Positions 16,480-27,600 of a DNA stretch of 64,000 nt are shown one piece after another. The first letter of the stretch is position 1, and every line of letters begins with the position of its first letter. The translations under genes were made by a program, and so were the position numbers. Source of the stretch: an uncultured Roseburia sp. (GTDB lineage: Bacteria > Bacillota > Clostridia > Lachnospirales > Lachnospiraceae); the NCBI GenBank assembly GCA_947642555.1, contig CANRSX010000005.1:1-64000 (forward strand), given 5' to 3'. A model generated the notes under the pieces. It searched no databases. It worked only from the letters and a program-made list of their open reading frames with translations, and was not told where the DNA came from.

Positions 16480-17615
16480 CAGCCGTCACGACCGCGCCCC
16501 TCAAGCGCCGCAAGCTCCTCACGGACCGCCTGCGTGTCCGGATGCTCATCCCCGAAGATCTCCTCATAGACGGCGAGCGCGCGCAAAAGCAGCTCCTTTG
16601 CCTCCTGATCCTTCCCCGCCTCCCGGCAGACGATCGCAAGATTCGCGCAGCTGTCCGCGGTATCCGGATGCATCTCTCCGAGCGCGCGTTCCCGGATCTG
16701 CAGCACCTTCCGCCCAAGGCTCTCCGCCTCGCGGTACTTTCCGCGCTTCTCGCACACAACAGCCAGATTATTGTAAATCGTGAGCGTCTCCATCTGATCG
16801 ACGCCCGTAATCTTTTCCCGCAGCGACAATGTCTTTCGCAGCAGCCGCTCCGCCTGCTCGTAGCCTCCCTGCTCCATGTGCACGCCCGCAAGATTATTAT
16901 AGACTGCCGCCGTGTTGCAATCCACCTCCCCGAATACCTTCTGGTAGATGGTAAGCGCCTTCTGATACAGATCCACCGCTTCCTCGTATCTCTGCTGCGC
17001 CATACAGATCCCGGCCAGATTGTTGTAGACCGCCGCCGTGTCCGGGTGATCCTCTCCCAGCAGCCGCTCATATACCGCAAGCGCGCCTTTACACAGTATC
17101 TCAGCCTGCCCCGGATCGCCCAGCCGCTCATATACGGACGCCATCTCGTCGCAGACAATCGCAGTCTCCAGGCCATCCGGACCGTACATCAGATCCCGGA
17201 CCTCCTTCACCTTCCTTAAGATCGAAAGGCTCTCCCGGTAATCTCCTCTCCCAGCCGCATCGCGCGCCCTTTCCATCATGTCGTCCCCGGTAAGCGGCGT
17301 TCGCGGTTCATCCGGCCAGGCGTTATTCCCGGCGGAACCTGCCTCCGGCTGCACAGACTCTTCCCCTTCCGGCTCCACGCCGGCTTCTGCCCTCTGCGGA
17401 CTCTCCTCCCCGGGAATCGCTTCCGCCTTCCGCGGACTCTCCTTCTCAGGGATGGCTTCTTCCTTCTGCGGGCCCTCCTCTTTTGGGGTGGCTGCTGTCT
17501 TTCGCAGGGCGTCTGTTTCCGCTTCCTCTGCTGTCGCGCGGTTTTCACCGCGATTCTCCTGTTCTCCGGTTCGCCGGCTCCACCATCCGCCGGCCTTTTG
17601 TCTCTTCTTAAACAT
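16464..17615 (-). CDS. Kinesin-light-chain-type TPR protein
   Basis: 383 residues from the ATG at 17613-17615, chosen because the longer open frame runs back into the STAND gene. The N-terminus is basic (MFKKRQKAGGWWSRR). A charged Pro/Glu/Lys region at about 25-110 has degenerate repeats (PQKEEAIPEKESPRKAEAIPGEES), followed by about six 42-residue TPRs from about 130 to the end, with AVYNNLAG, ERLLGEDHPDT and ALAVYE cores. No signal peptide or enzyme motif. It starts 65 bp after the large NTPase gene in the same direction and is probably co-transcribed with it, so a partner or adaptor role is likely. Confidence 0.8.
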   Translation of the reverse strand: MFKKRQKAGGWWSRRTGEQENRGENRATAEEAETDALRKTAATPKEEGPQKEEAIPEKESPRKAEAIPGEESPQRAEAGVEPEGEESVQPEAGSAGNNAWPDEPRTPLTGDDMMERARDAAGRGDYRESLSILRKVKEVRDLMYGPDGLETAIVCDEMASVYERLGDPGQAEILCKGALAVYERLLGEDHPDTAAVYNNLAGICMAQQRYEEAVDLYQKALTIYQKVFGEVDCNTAAVYNNLAGVHMEQGGYEQAERLLRKTLSLREKITGVDQMETLTIYNNLAVVCEKRGKYREAESLGRKVLQIRERALGEMHPDTADSCANLAIVCREAGKDQEAKELLLRALAVYEEIFGDEHPDTQAVREELAALEGRGRDGCYSFF

Positions 17616-17679
17616 ACTCTGCGAACCTCTGTTTCTCACACGGGCAGCATTCAGACGCCGTCCCTTCTTCCTACAACCA

Positions 17680-20600
17680 TTATATAGTAAGAAGTCCGCT
17701 ATGGCAAAAGTTTTTTGATAAATACAGTTCCAACCTTCGTCTGGCCCAGCCCTCCGCCATCTGTGAAAGCTCCTCCCCGCACTGCGGGCAGTACGCGCCC
17801 AGAACCTCAGCCGCTTCCTGTATTCCCTCCTTCTGCAGTCCGTCCGGCAGCACGCCGAGACGAAATTCCTCCATCGCAGTACGGATCCAGAACGCACGCT
17901 CTGTCTCCTCCTTTGTGATCATCCGGCGAAGCAGGCCCCACAGGTTCCCGGCCAGCGTTTCCACGGTTGCCGCATTTTCTTTATTTTCCTCCACGGTTTT
18001 TGCGATCGTCGCATACCAGCCGCGCTCCTCTTTTTCATTCAGGGCCCTCCTGTTTTCCCTCACCAGGTCCGTGATGCAGCCCGGATCCTTCGTCCTCGCA
18101 TAGAGCTCCAGCCCCAGCCTGGTCCGAAGACGCCAGCTGCTCATACAGCCGTCTCTTTGCGTGTTTTCCCAGTACCAAAGCAGCTGCTTTATATCGTCAT
18201 TCGTAAGAATTTCCCGGGCCATCTCCCAGGCGCCCTCTTCCCCGGTCAGGATCTCCCACAGCGTGTCAAGACCTCTTATGACCGTATCCTCATCGGTCTC
18301 GCGCAGCCTCCCGGCAAAGGTATGAATGAGCGCCGCCCATACCCGTATCTTCTCCTCCGGGCTGCCGAAACCGCCCTCCTTTCCACACAGCTCCGCCGAC
18401 CAGGTTACCTCCTTCCACAGCTTATGGGTCTGCTCCGCTGTATACCGGCCCTCCTCCACTGCCCGGACGACCAGGGGCACCAGGCGCAGATGCTGCCTGT
18501 GGTAATGATTCAGCGCAAGGGCGAATATCCATTTCCTCCCGAAGGTCTCTTCGATATATTCCGCCTGCTCCTTCCCCTCTGTCAGTGCCGCCAGAAGCTC
18601 ATAGCAGACACGGATCTGACAGCTGGTGATGTCGGTGACATTCTGTTTCGACAGTTTCTCCGCCATCCCCTCAAGCTGTCCCTTGTCCGCGGGCAGATCC
18701 TTTCCCTCCTGCAGGGCCAGGCAGCACCGGGCCAGGGTACAGGTGACTTCCGCGCTGCTGCCCGGATCCACAGGCACGGTCTCCATCCACTGCAGGGCTT
18801 CCGCCGGTTTTTCCTCCACGAAGCAGGCCTGGCCGATTCCCTCCCGGTTTGCCGGCAATACTGCCTCCACGTTACCCGGATCCAGACAGGAGACCGCCGC
18901 CTGCCAGAATTCCGGGCTCACCGTCCCGCTCATATCGCAGCCGGATAACAGCTCCTGAAAAAATGCCCGTTCCCAGGGGAGCAGCTCTGCTTTTGTTTTT
19001 ACCAGCAGCTCCGCAAAGGTTCTGGCCGCGTAGCAGCGCCTGTCATCCGGAAGGGACAGTACCATCTCCCGAAACGTCCCAAATACCTCCCGCCCGAGCC
19101 GCTCCATCTTCTCATACCGTCCGATCTGCGCCCGGTAATGCCGGTACGCTTCCAGGTATTCGATCTCCCCGCCGGTGTCCAGCTTCTTCATGGCGATCGC
19201 TTCGCCTCTGATGTCCAGATACTCATAGGATTTTACCAGCCCTCCCTGCCGCAGGGCGTCTCCGTACCGCCGGTATGCATATCCGGTCAGGGCGTCCAGC
19301 AGGACCAGCAGATACTCCGTCTCCCCCTCCTTTAACTCCTGCGCCTTCTTCCGGTAATTCTTTAATCCGTTAACGCAGTTCCACCACTGTGTCCTCGCCT
19401 CCCTATAGTCCCCCTCCGCTATGCAAAGCTCCGTGTGAAGGATCCAGCGCCGCTCTTTAAACAGCTCTTCCTCAAAGCCCAGAGATTTTCCTGCATCCGG
19501 CTCCTGCGTCCGCTGAAAGGCCCTCTGATCCCATTCCCAGGCCACGGCAATCTCACCCCGTTCCAGGCAGATCATTCCACGTATGTAATCCAGTTCCGCC
19601 CGTCTCCAGGGGCAGCCCGTCTCCCCGGTATACGCCATCCAGGCTTCCCCGGCCCTGTCACACAGAGCAAAGGCTTCTTCTGTCCTGTGCTGCCGGTAAC
19701 AGATTTTTGCCAGAAGGCCGCAGACCGTGGCCAGCCTGTTCCCCAGCTTCTCCGGGTACTGCTCCGCCATCCGTTCCGCCAGAAGAAGGGCCGCTTTTGC
19801 CTCCTTCTGCGCCTCTTCCTCCCGGAACATCGCTAAGTTTGCTTCCGCCAGCAGGCGGCTGGCATGGAGCTGATCCACCAGATCGAGATACGCTCCCTCC
19901 TCCGGCAGCAGGCTTTGCCCCATCCGGACATACCGGATCACATCCCCATACCGCCTTCGTTCCATCATCACGTCCGCCCGGGCAAATAATCCGAAGCGGT
20001 ACATGGACATGTCCTCCCGGCGCATCCCTTCCTCCAGAAGCTCCCCGTATATCGCAAAGCTCTCCTCCCAGCACCGGTCCGCCCGCTCCCGCAGATCCTG
20101 TGGCAAATCATCCCGGCCCGACTCCAGCGCCCAATCCGCGTCTTTTGCAAACCGGAGGAGTCCATCGGCATATGCCTTCCGGTTGCCGGGCGTGCGCTCC
20201 CGCTCCAGGATCCGTCTGCGCGTCAGCATGCATTCCTCTGTATAGGGATAACGGTATGCCGCTTTCCTGGTCCAGGCGTATTCGGCCAGAATCGAGGACA
20301 ACTCATACAGATGATCTATGGAAGGATTGTGCTCCACGCAGGCCCTCGCCAGGGCGATGCCCTCCTTTCCGTATGCAGTCGCCTTTTTGATGTCAAAATA
20401 CTTCCGGTCCGAACAGATCGTCGCAAGCAGTCCGAGAAGCTTAATGCAGACCCTTGCGTATTGGGAACTGACCCTGTCGCAGCCGCAGGACCGAAGCTCC
20501 TGCAGCGCCTCCTCCGCCGGGCCCGGCTCCATCTGCTTTCCCAGCCAGTCCTCCGTCCAGAGAAGATCCGCAACGGTCTCTGCCTTCATGGCAGCCGCCC

Positions 20601-22998
20601 TTTCCCGCATGTCGGAATCCGCCGGTTCTTTTATCATTCCCAGCAGCAAAACAGCCTGTCTGCGCAGCCGCTGCGCGCCTTCCGCACGCCCGAATATGTA
20701 CTCACTGTCCCCGCCGATGACAAGCGCCCTTGCCCGGGCAAAGGTTCCCTCCTCCCCCTCGGTCTGTTCCGCCAGCTCCTCCGCCAGCCTCTGATACGAC
20801 GCGGTCTTCGCTTCCTCCCGCGCATTCCGGTATCGTTTGATGATCGTAAGACAGCACTCAAACCGGGCCTTATGCGGACATGCCGGATCTTTTATGAAGC
20901 AGTCCCGGATCTCCTGCACCGCCCGTACGGCATCCTCCCCGTACGACATCTCGAAAAACCCACTCCAGAATCCGGCCAGCCCTTCCGAACTGCTGTTCTT
21001 CTCCGCCATTTCCGTAAAATAAGCGCGGTATTCCTCACCGCTCTGCAGCAGCGCGCCAACGAGGCCTGCCAGCTTCTCCTGCTCCTGCTCCGCCAGTTCC
21101 TGCTCTAAGATCCGCACACCGTCCATGCATTTCCCCTTCAACAGATACCTGTATCCCTCTCTGGCGAAAAAGGCCGGATCCCGTCTCGCATACCCGATCA
21201 GGTATTCCCCCGCCAGACGGCATTCCTCTGGGTAAGCCTCCTTTACCGCTTCCCCGAAGATCCGGTGGGCAAAATTCCATTTTCCGTCCTGCCGCTGTGC
21301 AAAGCCGTCATACAGGTAGGAGACGATCTGCTGAAACCGGATCTGGGAAAACGGGATCCCCTCCCCGGCAAAAATCTCCTCCAGCTCCTGCTCCGTCAGC
21401 CCTTCCGCAGACTCCGCCAGAAGAGCCGCCGTCACGGAAAATTCCTCCGCGTCAAAATGCTTCCCCGTCTCCTCCAGCAGATACCGCACCATGCCGTTTA
21501 AGTCCTCCGGCATCCGGGAAATCAGCCCCATCATATACCGGTGCAGCCCTTCCATGCCGGGGGCCATGGCCTCCGCCGCCGCAAACTCCTCCCCGTCCAT
21601 CATAAACAGCCGCTGCAGCAGCATGGACAGATACAGCGGATTCCCGCTCCCCTGCTTTTCCTGCACCGCCCGGCTGACCACGTCGTCTAATTTCTTGCCC
21701 CGTCTGCGCACGGTAATCTCCGTCATCTGTCGGATATTTTCCGGCGGAAACGCTTCCGGCGTCACGGGGACAAATTCCAGTCCACTGCCCGTAATACACT
21801 GCGCAAGCGGAAAATCCGGCAGGGCGGAAATCACAAAATACATGCGGGAACAGAGCGAGAGGACATCCAGATACCGGTCCTCCCCCTCTCCGGTCAGCTG
21901 CTCCGCCGCGTCCAGAAAGCAGATGATTTTTTTCTCCCCGATCTTCTCGTTCAGCTCTCCTAACCGCTCCCTAAGGCTGCCCTGCCGCTCCTCATGGGAC
22001 TGCCCTAAGATCTCCTCTAACCGGTAACACAGCACCTGCATGAAGGTCTGTTCGTCCTGACAGCCCGGATTTCCCGCAAAATAAAGAATACTGTGCCAGC
22101 CCTTTTCCTCCATTCCCTCCAGCGCACCGGCACAGGCCGCCATCAGCGCGCTCTTTCCGGTTCCCGCCGCGGCTGTCACATACACCCGCTCTCTTTTTCG
22201 GTTCTGCTCCTTTGGATCCCTTAAAAACTGTGCGCAGCGCTCCAGGATCCGAAGCTCATCCATTGGACGATGAATGTAGGATGACAGATACCGCTCCTTT
22301 GTCTGCTGCATCTCGCGGAGCAGATGCTCCTCCGCACTGCCTGGCTGACGCCCCGCGTATTCCGCCCGGATCAGCTCCGCCAGCAGCCCGTACACGGCTT
22401 CGCCGAAATCCCTAAGGCCGGCGATCTGGTGGTTTTTTTCGTCCCATGCCGCACAGTAATCCAGTATTGTCGCATCTTCTTTTTCCCGGATCGTCCGTTT
22501 CAGGTGCGCAAGGCGCGTCTGATGCCGCACGCTCTCCGCCTCATAGACCGTTCTGTATTCCGGCCCGATCTCCTCAAGGACAGAAGGATCACGGAAGCAG
22601 AAGATGCAGCGCCGCAACAGATCCTCATCCGCCAGCGCGCCATAGAGGATCTCCAGGTTCGTGATGCTCATCTCCTCCTCATAATACCGGCTGATGCGCG
22701 CATCCCGCACCGACTCCACAATCCGGGTCCCTGGAATCCACCCGTACCGCTCCCCTAACAGTACGATAAAAAACGGTTTGCAGCGGTCAATGGCGTCGAT
22801 GCAGACCTTCAGCACCGCGTGGCCGCTCTCCTCCTCCGACAGATTCGCCGTGTCCACGCCCCAGCGCAGATCCAGCTCCTGAATATCCTCCCCGTATTCC
22901 GCCATCACCCGCCTGAGGCGCGGAAATACCGTCTCGTGGAGCAGATCGCGCTCCGCCTGCATGTCCTTAAACGTACTGGAAATAAAGACTGATTTCAT
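17680..22998 (-). CDS. DUF4062-STAND-type NTPase with large TPR-like C-terminal region
   Basis: 1772 residues. The start at 22996-22998 gives the exact DUF4062 N-terminus (KSVFISSTFKDMQAERDLL, residues 2-20); the longer frame is rejected. The DUF4062 domain covers about 1-140. A NACHT/STAND-like ATPase follows, with Walker A AAAGTGKSAL (about 276-285; the first Gly of the consensus is Ala) and Walker B KKIICFLDAAEQL (about 356-368). From about 640 to the end the protein is almost all alpha-helical repeats of TPR character. This plan (small effector-like N-domain, NTPase switch, long repeat sensor) is that of STAND signalling and antiphage proteins. The ligand and output are unknown. It is probably transcribed from 23039-23067 together with the TPR gene that follows. 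Confidence 0.82.
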   Translation of the reverse strand: MKSVFISSTFKDMQAERDLLHETVFPRLRRVMAEYGEDIQELDLRWGVDTANLSEEESGHAVLKVCIDAIDRCKPFFIVLLGERYGWIPGTRIVESVRDARISRYYEEEMSITNLEILYGALADEDLLRRCIFCFRDPSVLEEIGPEYRTVYEAESVRHQTRLAHLKRTIREKEDATILDYCAAWDEKNHQIAGLRDFGEAVYGLLAELIRAEYAGRQPGSAEEHLLREMQQTKERYLSSYIHRPMDELRILERCAQFLRDPKEQNRKRERVYVTAAAGTGKSALMAACAGALEGMEEKGWHSILYFAGNPGCQDEQTFMQVLCYRLEEILGQSHEERQGSLRERLGELNEKIGEKKIICFLDAAEQLTGEGEDRYLDVLSLCSRMYFVISALPDFPLAQCITGSGLEFVPVTPEAFPPENIRQMTEITVRRRGKKLDDVVSRAVQEKQGSGNPLYLSMLLQRLFMMDGEEFAAAEAMAPGMEGLHRYMMGLISRMPEDLNGMVRYLLEETGKHFDAEEFSVTAALLAESAEGLTEQELEEIFAGEGIPFSQIRFQQIVSYLYDGFAQRQDGKWNFAHRIFGEAVKEAYPEECRLAGEYLIGYARRDPAFFAREGYRYLLKGKCMDGVRILEQELAEQEQEKLAGLVGALLQSGEEYRAYFTEMAEKNSSSEGLAGFWSGFFEMSYGEDAVRAVQEIRDCFIKDPACPHKARFECCLTIIKRYRNAREEAKTASYQRLAEELAEQTEGEEGTFARARALVIGGDSEYIFGRAEGAQRLRRQAVLLLGMIKEPADSDMRERAAAMKAETVADLLWTEDWLGKQMEPGPAEEALQELRSCGCDRVSSQYARVCIKLLGLLATICSDRKYFDIKKATAYGKEGIALARACVEHNPSIDHLYELSSILAEYAWTRKAAYRYPYTEECMLTRRRILERERTPGNRKAYADGLLRFAKDADWALESGRDDLPQDLRERADRCWEESFAIYGELLEEGMRREDMSMYRFGLFARADVMMERRRYGDVIRYVRMGQSLLPEEGAYLDLVDQLHASRLLAEANLAMFREEEAQKEAKAALLLAERMAEQYPEKLGNRLATVCGLLAKICYRQHRTEEAFALCDRAGEAWMAYTGETGCPWRRAELDYIRGMICLERGEIAVAWEWDQRAFQRTQEPDAGKSLGFEEELFKERRWILHTELCIAEGDYREARTQWWNCVNGLKNYRKKAQELKEGETEYLLVLLDALTGYAYRRYGDALRQGGLVKSYEYLDIRGEAIAMKKLDTGGEIEYLEAYRHYRAQIGRYEKMERLGREVFGTFREMVLSLPDDRRCYAARTFAELLVKTKAELLPWERAFFQELLSGCDMSGTVSPEFWQAAVSCLDPGNVEAVLPANREGIGQACFVEEKPAEALQWMETVPVDPGSSAEVTCTLARCCLALQEGKDLPADKGQLEGMAEKLSKQNVTDITSCQIRVCYELLAALTEGKEQAEYIEETFGRKWIFALALNHYHRQHLRLVPLVVRAVEEGRYTAEQTHKLWKEVTWSAELCGKEGGFGSPEEKIRVWAALIHTFAGRLRETDEDTVIRGLDTLWEILTGEEGAWEMAREILTNDDIKQLLWYWENTQRDGCMSSWRLRTRLGLELYARTKDPGCITDLVRENRRALNEKEERGWYATIAKTVEENKENAATVETLAGNLWGLLRRMITKEETERAFWIRTAMEEFRLGVLPDGLQKEGIQEAAEVLGAYCPQCGEELSQMAEGWARRRLELYLSKNFCHSGLLTI

Positions 22999-23038
22999 AT
23001 GTGTGAATTCCTTTCCTGTCCCCTGCCCCTTTTTTCTC

Positions 23039-23067
23039 ATGATACATGAAACATATCGGAAATACAA
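23039..23067 (-). promoter_or_regulatory. Possible promoter of the STAND NTPase gene
   Basis: On the minus strand TTGTAT (23062-23067), a 17-bp spacer and TATCAT (23039-23044), about 40 bp upstream of the start codon, in the AT-rich gap after gltD. Confidence 0.45.
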
Positions 23068-23105
23068 CACAATACTTTTGTCGGACGGGACGTCAGTCCG
23101 CCCGC

Positions 23106-24602
23106 TTACAGATACGAATACCCCATCAGGCTCTCATCCGCCTCCCTGGCGGCCTCCCGCCCCTCGCGGATCGCCCAGACGACCAGCGACTGGCCGCGGT
23201 GCGCATCCCCTGCGGCAAACACGTTCTTTACATTTGTCGCGTATTTTCCGGGAGCCGTGTCCATATTCGTGCGCGCGTTAAGCTTCACGCCAAAGGCCTC
23301 CGCGACATATTTTTCGGTTCCGAGGAACCCCGCCGCAATCAGCACGAGATCCGCGTCGAGCCGCTCCTCGCTGCCCGCGACCTCCGTCATCACGGTGCGG
23401 CCGGTCTTCTCATCCCGTTCGGGCGCGAGCTTTACCGTGACGATCCCGGTCAGCTTCCCGTTCTTATCCTTTAAAAATTCCTTCACGGTCGTCTGGTAGA
23501 TACGGGGGTCGTGCCCGAAGACGGCGATCGCCTCCTCCTGGCCGTAATCCGTCTTACAAACCTTCGGCCACTCGGGCCAGGGGTTATCCTCCGTCCGCAC
23601 ATCCGGCGCCTTCGGCATCATCTCAAGCTGGGTCACACTCGCACAGCCCTGCCGGATCGCGGTTCCCACGCAGTCGTTTCCCGTGTCCCCGCCGCCGATG
23701 ACGACGACCTTTTTCTTCTTCGCGGACACAAAGCCCTCCTCCTTTGCCCCGGGCTTTGCCTCCTCCGAAAACAGATGCTTTGTCGCCGCCTTCAGGTAAT
23801 CCACGGCAAAATAAATTCCTTTCGCATCCCTGCCGGGCGCCTTGATATCACGCGGCTGCTTCGCCCCGCAGGCTAAGATCACGCAGTCGTACTCCTTTAA
23901 CAGCGCGGACGCCTTTATGTCCTTCCCGACATTGACGCCGGTTTTTATGACGATTCCTTCCTCCCGCATCATGTCGAGCTTACGGTCAATCACCCACTTT
24001 TCAAGCTTCATATTCGGGATCCCGTACATGAGCAGGCCGCCCGCGCGGTCGTCACGCTCGTATACGGTCACCAGGTGGCCGCGCCGGTTCAGCTGATCCG
24101 CAGCGGCCAGCCCGGCAGGTCCGGAGCCGATGACCGCGATCTTCTTTCCAGTGCGCACCCGCGGGGGCCTTGCCGCCGCATAGCCCTGTTCGTAGGCATT
24201 CTCGATGATCCCCAGCTCGTTCGCCTTACAGGTCACCGGATCCTCCCAGTGGCCGCAGGTGCAGGCCGCCTCGCACAGCGCGGGGCAGACCCGCCCGGTA
24301 AATTCCGGGAAATTATTGGTTTTCACCAGACGCCGGTACGCCTGCTCCCAGTTCCCCGTGTACAGAAGGTCGTTCCACTCCGGCACCAGGTTGTGCAGCG
24401 GACAGCCGGAGGTCATGCCCATAATCTCCATGCCGGACTGGCAGAACGGCACCCCGCAGTTCATACAGCGCGCGCCCTGCACCTGCTGGCGCTCCTTTGG
24501 CAGCGGCGTGTGAAATTCCCTATAATGTGTGATGCGCTCCTTCGGAGGGAGAGCTCTTGCCTCCTCCCTGTCATATTCCATAAATCCTGTCGGTTTTCCC
24601 AT
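23106..24602 (-). CDS. gltD: Glutamate synthase (NADPH) small subunit
   Basis: 498 residues, start 24600-24602 with GGGAGG upstream, 15 bp after gltB. It passes NADPH electrons to the large subunit. The N-terminal Fe-S region has CMNCGVPFC, SGCPLHN and CPALCEAACTCG (about residues 46-110). FAD- and NADPH-binding Rossmann motifs follow (VIGSGPAGLAAADQL near 155; VVIGGGDTGNDC near 295), and AAGDAHRGQSLVVWAI lies at the C-terminus. Length and motifs are normal. Forms the GOGAT complex with the next gene for ammonium assimilation. Confidence 0.96.
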   Translation of the reverse strand: MGKPTGFMEYDREEARALPPKERITHYREFHTPLPKERQQVQGARCMNCGVPFCQSGMEIMGMTSGCPLHNLVPEWNDLLYTGNWEQAYRRLVKTNNFPEFTGRVCPALCEAACTCGHWEDPVTCKANELGIIENAYEQGYAAARPPRVRTGKKIAVIGSGPAGLAAADQLNRRGHLVTVYERDDRAGGLLMYGIPNMKLEKWVIDRKLDMMREEGIVIKTGVNVGKDIKASALLKEYDCVILACGAKQPRDIKAPGRDAKGIYFAVDYLKAATKHLFSEEAKPGAKEEGFVSAKKKKVVVIGGGDTGNDCVGTAIRQGCASVTQLEMMPKAPDVRTEDNPWPEWPKVCKTDYGQEEAIAVFGHDPRIYQTTVKEFLKDKNGKLTGIVTVKLAPERDEKTGRTVMTEVAGSEERLDADLVLIAAGFLGTEKYVAEAFGVKLNARTNMDTAPGKYATNVKNVFAAGDAHRGQSLVVWAIREGREAAREADESLMGYSYL

Positions 24603-24617
24603 CGCTTTTTCCTCCCA

Positions 24618-27600
24618 TCATCGCTTCGTGCTCGCGTAAAACGCCTCAATCTGTGCCTGCTCGGAGGAGAGTCCCTTTTCCTCCATCTGTACGATCGCGT
24701 TCATCATGCGGTTGTAGTCGTACGGAATCACTTTTTTAAATTTCGGCAGATACGCGCTGAAGTCATCGAGGATCTCCTTTCCCTTCTGGGAATTGGTCAG
24801 GGCCACATGCTCCCGGATCATTTCTTTTAACTCCATGACGTCATATTTATTGGAAACCTCCTCGGAAAATACCATTTCCTTATTCAGCCTGGTGTAGAGA
24901 TCGCTGTCCTCGTCGAGCACATAGGCGATACCGCCGCTCATCCCCGCCGCGAAGTTTTTGCCGGTGCGGCCTAAGATCACGACGCGCCCGCCGGTCATGT
25001 ACTCGCAGCCGTGGTCGCCCACGCCCTCGACGACCGCGATCGCCCCGGAATTGCGGACGCAGAAGCGCTCCCCCGCCACGCCGCTGATAAAGGCTCTGCC
25101 GCTTGTCGCCCCGTAAAGCGCGACATTCCCGATAATGATATTTTCATCCCGCTGGAAGGTCGCCCCCGCCGGCGCGTAAACGATCAGCTTCCCGCCGGAA
25201 AGCCCTTTTCCAAAATAGTCGTTCGAGTCGCCGACCAGCTCTAAGGTCAGTCCCTTCGGGATAAACGCGCCGAAGCTCTGTCCACCCGCACCCGAAGCGC
25301 GCACGAAAAATGTATCCTCCGGCAGTCCTTCCCCGCCGTAGCGCTTTGTGATCTCCGAGCCGAAAATCGTGCCGAATGACCGGTCCGTATTCGTGACCTC
25401 CACGGCAATACTTTTCCGCTGCTTCTGCTCCAGCGCGGATTTTAACTGCGCCATAAGAACCGTCACGTCCTTTGACTTTTCCAGCTCAAAATCGTAGACC
25501 TGCTTCGGGTCAAAAATCACATTTTCCTTTTTCCCCTCAAACGGATTCTGTAAAATCCGGGCGAGATCGATCTCCCTCTCACGGCCGCAAAGATCGTCTC
25601 TGACTTTTAAGAGATCCGTGCGGCCCACCATCTCGTCGACGGTGCGGCATCCTAATTTTGCCATGTACTCCCGCAGCTCCTGCGCGATAAAGCGCATGAA
25701 ATGCTCCACATACTCCGGCTTTCCCGCAAAGCGCTTCCGAAGCTCTGGGTTCTGCGTCGCGATCCCCGCCGGGCAGGTGTCTAAGTTGCACACGCGCATC
25801 ATCACGCAGCCTAAGGTCACAAGCGGCGCGGTCGCAAACCCGAACTCCTCCGCGCCGAGCAGCGCCGCCGTCGCGACGTCGCGCCCGCTCATCAGCTTGC
25901 CGTCCGTCTCGATCCGCACCTTATTCCGAAGCCCGTTCATGATCAGCGTCTGGTGCGTCTCCGCAAGCCCAAGCTCCCAGGGAAGCCCCGCGTTGTGGAT
26001 CGAGCTCGCCGGCGCCGCCCCGGTTCCTCCGTCATAGCCCGAGATCAGCACAACCTGCGCGCCCGCCTTCGCGACGCCCGCCGCGACCGTGCCCACGCCG
26101 GCCTCGGACACCAGCTTTACCGTGATCCGCGCGTCGCGGTTCGCGTTCTTTAAATCAAAGATCAGCTGCTCCAGATCCTCGATCGAATAGATATCGTGGT
26201 GCGGCGGCGGAGAGATTAACGACACGCCCGGCGTGGAAAGCCTGGTCTTCGCGATCCACGGATAGACCTTTCCCCCCGGCAGATGTCCGCCCTCGCCGGG
26301 CTTTGCGCCCTGTGCCATCTTGATCTGAATCTCCTCCGCGCTCACGAGGTACCCGCTCGTCACACCGAAGCGCCCGCTCGCCACCTGCTTGATCGCGGAA
26401 CACCGGTTGACGGGGCTGTTTTTGCTGGCGATGCGCTCCGCGTCCTCGCCGCCCTCCCCGGAATTCGATTTCCCGTGCAGCCGGTTCATGGCGATCGCCA
26501 GCGTCTCGTGCGCCTCCTTTGAGATCGACCCGTAGGACATCGCGCCCGTCTTAAACCGGGTCACGATCGCATCCACGCTCTCGACCTCCTCAAGCGGCAC
26601 GCCCTTTTTCGGGTAGTTGAAATCCATCAGCCCGCGCAGCGTGATCTTCTGCTCCTCCTCATTTACGAGCTTCGTGTACTGCTGGAACAGGGCGTAATCG
26701 CCGCGCCGCGTCGCCTCCTGCAGCAGATGGATCGTCGCCGGGTTGTAAAGGTGCGGGTCCGCGCCGCTGCGCAGCTTGTGCCGCCCCCTGCTCTCTAAGG
26801 TCAGATCCGTCTCAAGCCCCAGCGGGTCGTAGGCCGCCGAGTGCAGTTCGTTGACGTCCTCCTCGATATCCTTTAACGTGATTCCCCCGATCCGGCTGAC
26901 CGTATTTGTGAAATATTTATCAATCACATGCTGATCGATCCCCACCGCCTCAAATATTTTCGAGCCCTCGTAGGACTGGATCGTGGAGATCCCCATCTTT
27001 GACGCGATCTTTACGATCCCGTTTAAAATCGCCGCGTTGTAATCCTGTACCGCCGCGTAATAGTCCTTGTCAAGCATGTGTTCGTCGATCAGCTGCTTTA
27101 CCGTATCCTGCGCCAGATACGGGTTGATCGCGCAGGCCCCGTAGCCGAGCAGCGTCGCGAAATGGTGCACCTCCCGCGGCTCCCCGGACTCTAAGATCAT
27201 GGCGACCGCCGTCCGCTTTTTCGTCCGCACCAGATGCTGCTGTAAGGCGGACACCGCGAGCAGCGAGGGGATCGGCACATGGTTCTCGTCGATGCCCCGG
27301 TCGGAGAGGATCAGGATATTCGCCCCGTCCCGGTAGGCGCGGTCCGCCTCCACGCACAGGCGGTCGATCGCGCGCTCCAGACTCGTGTTTTTATAATAGA
27401 GGATCGGAAGCACCTCCACCTGAAAGCCCTCCACCTTCATGGCCTTGATCTTCATGAGATCCGTGTTGGTAAGGATCGGGTTGTCGACCTTTAACACCTG
27501 GCAGTTTAACGCCTTTTCCTCTAACAGGTTGCCGTCCTCCCCGATGTAGACTGTCGTCGAGGTCACAACCTTCTCGCGGATCGAATCGATGGGCGGGTTC

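Noticed and set aside
23068-23105. Intrinsic terminator after gltD
   Set aside because: A short imperfect GC-rich stem (GGAC/GTCC) is present but lacks a following U-run.
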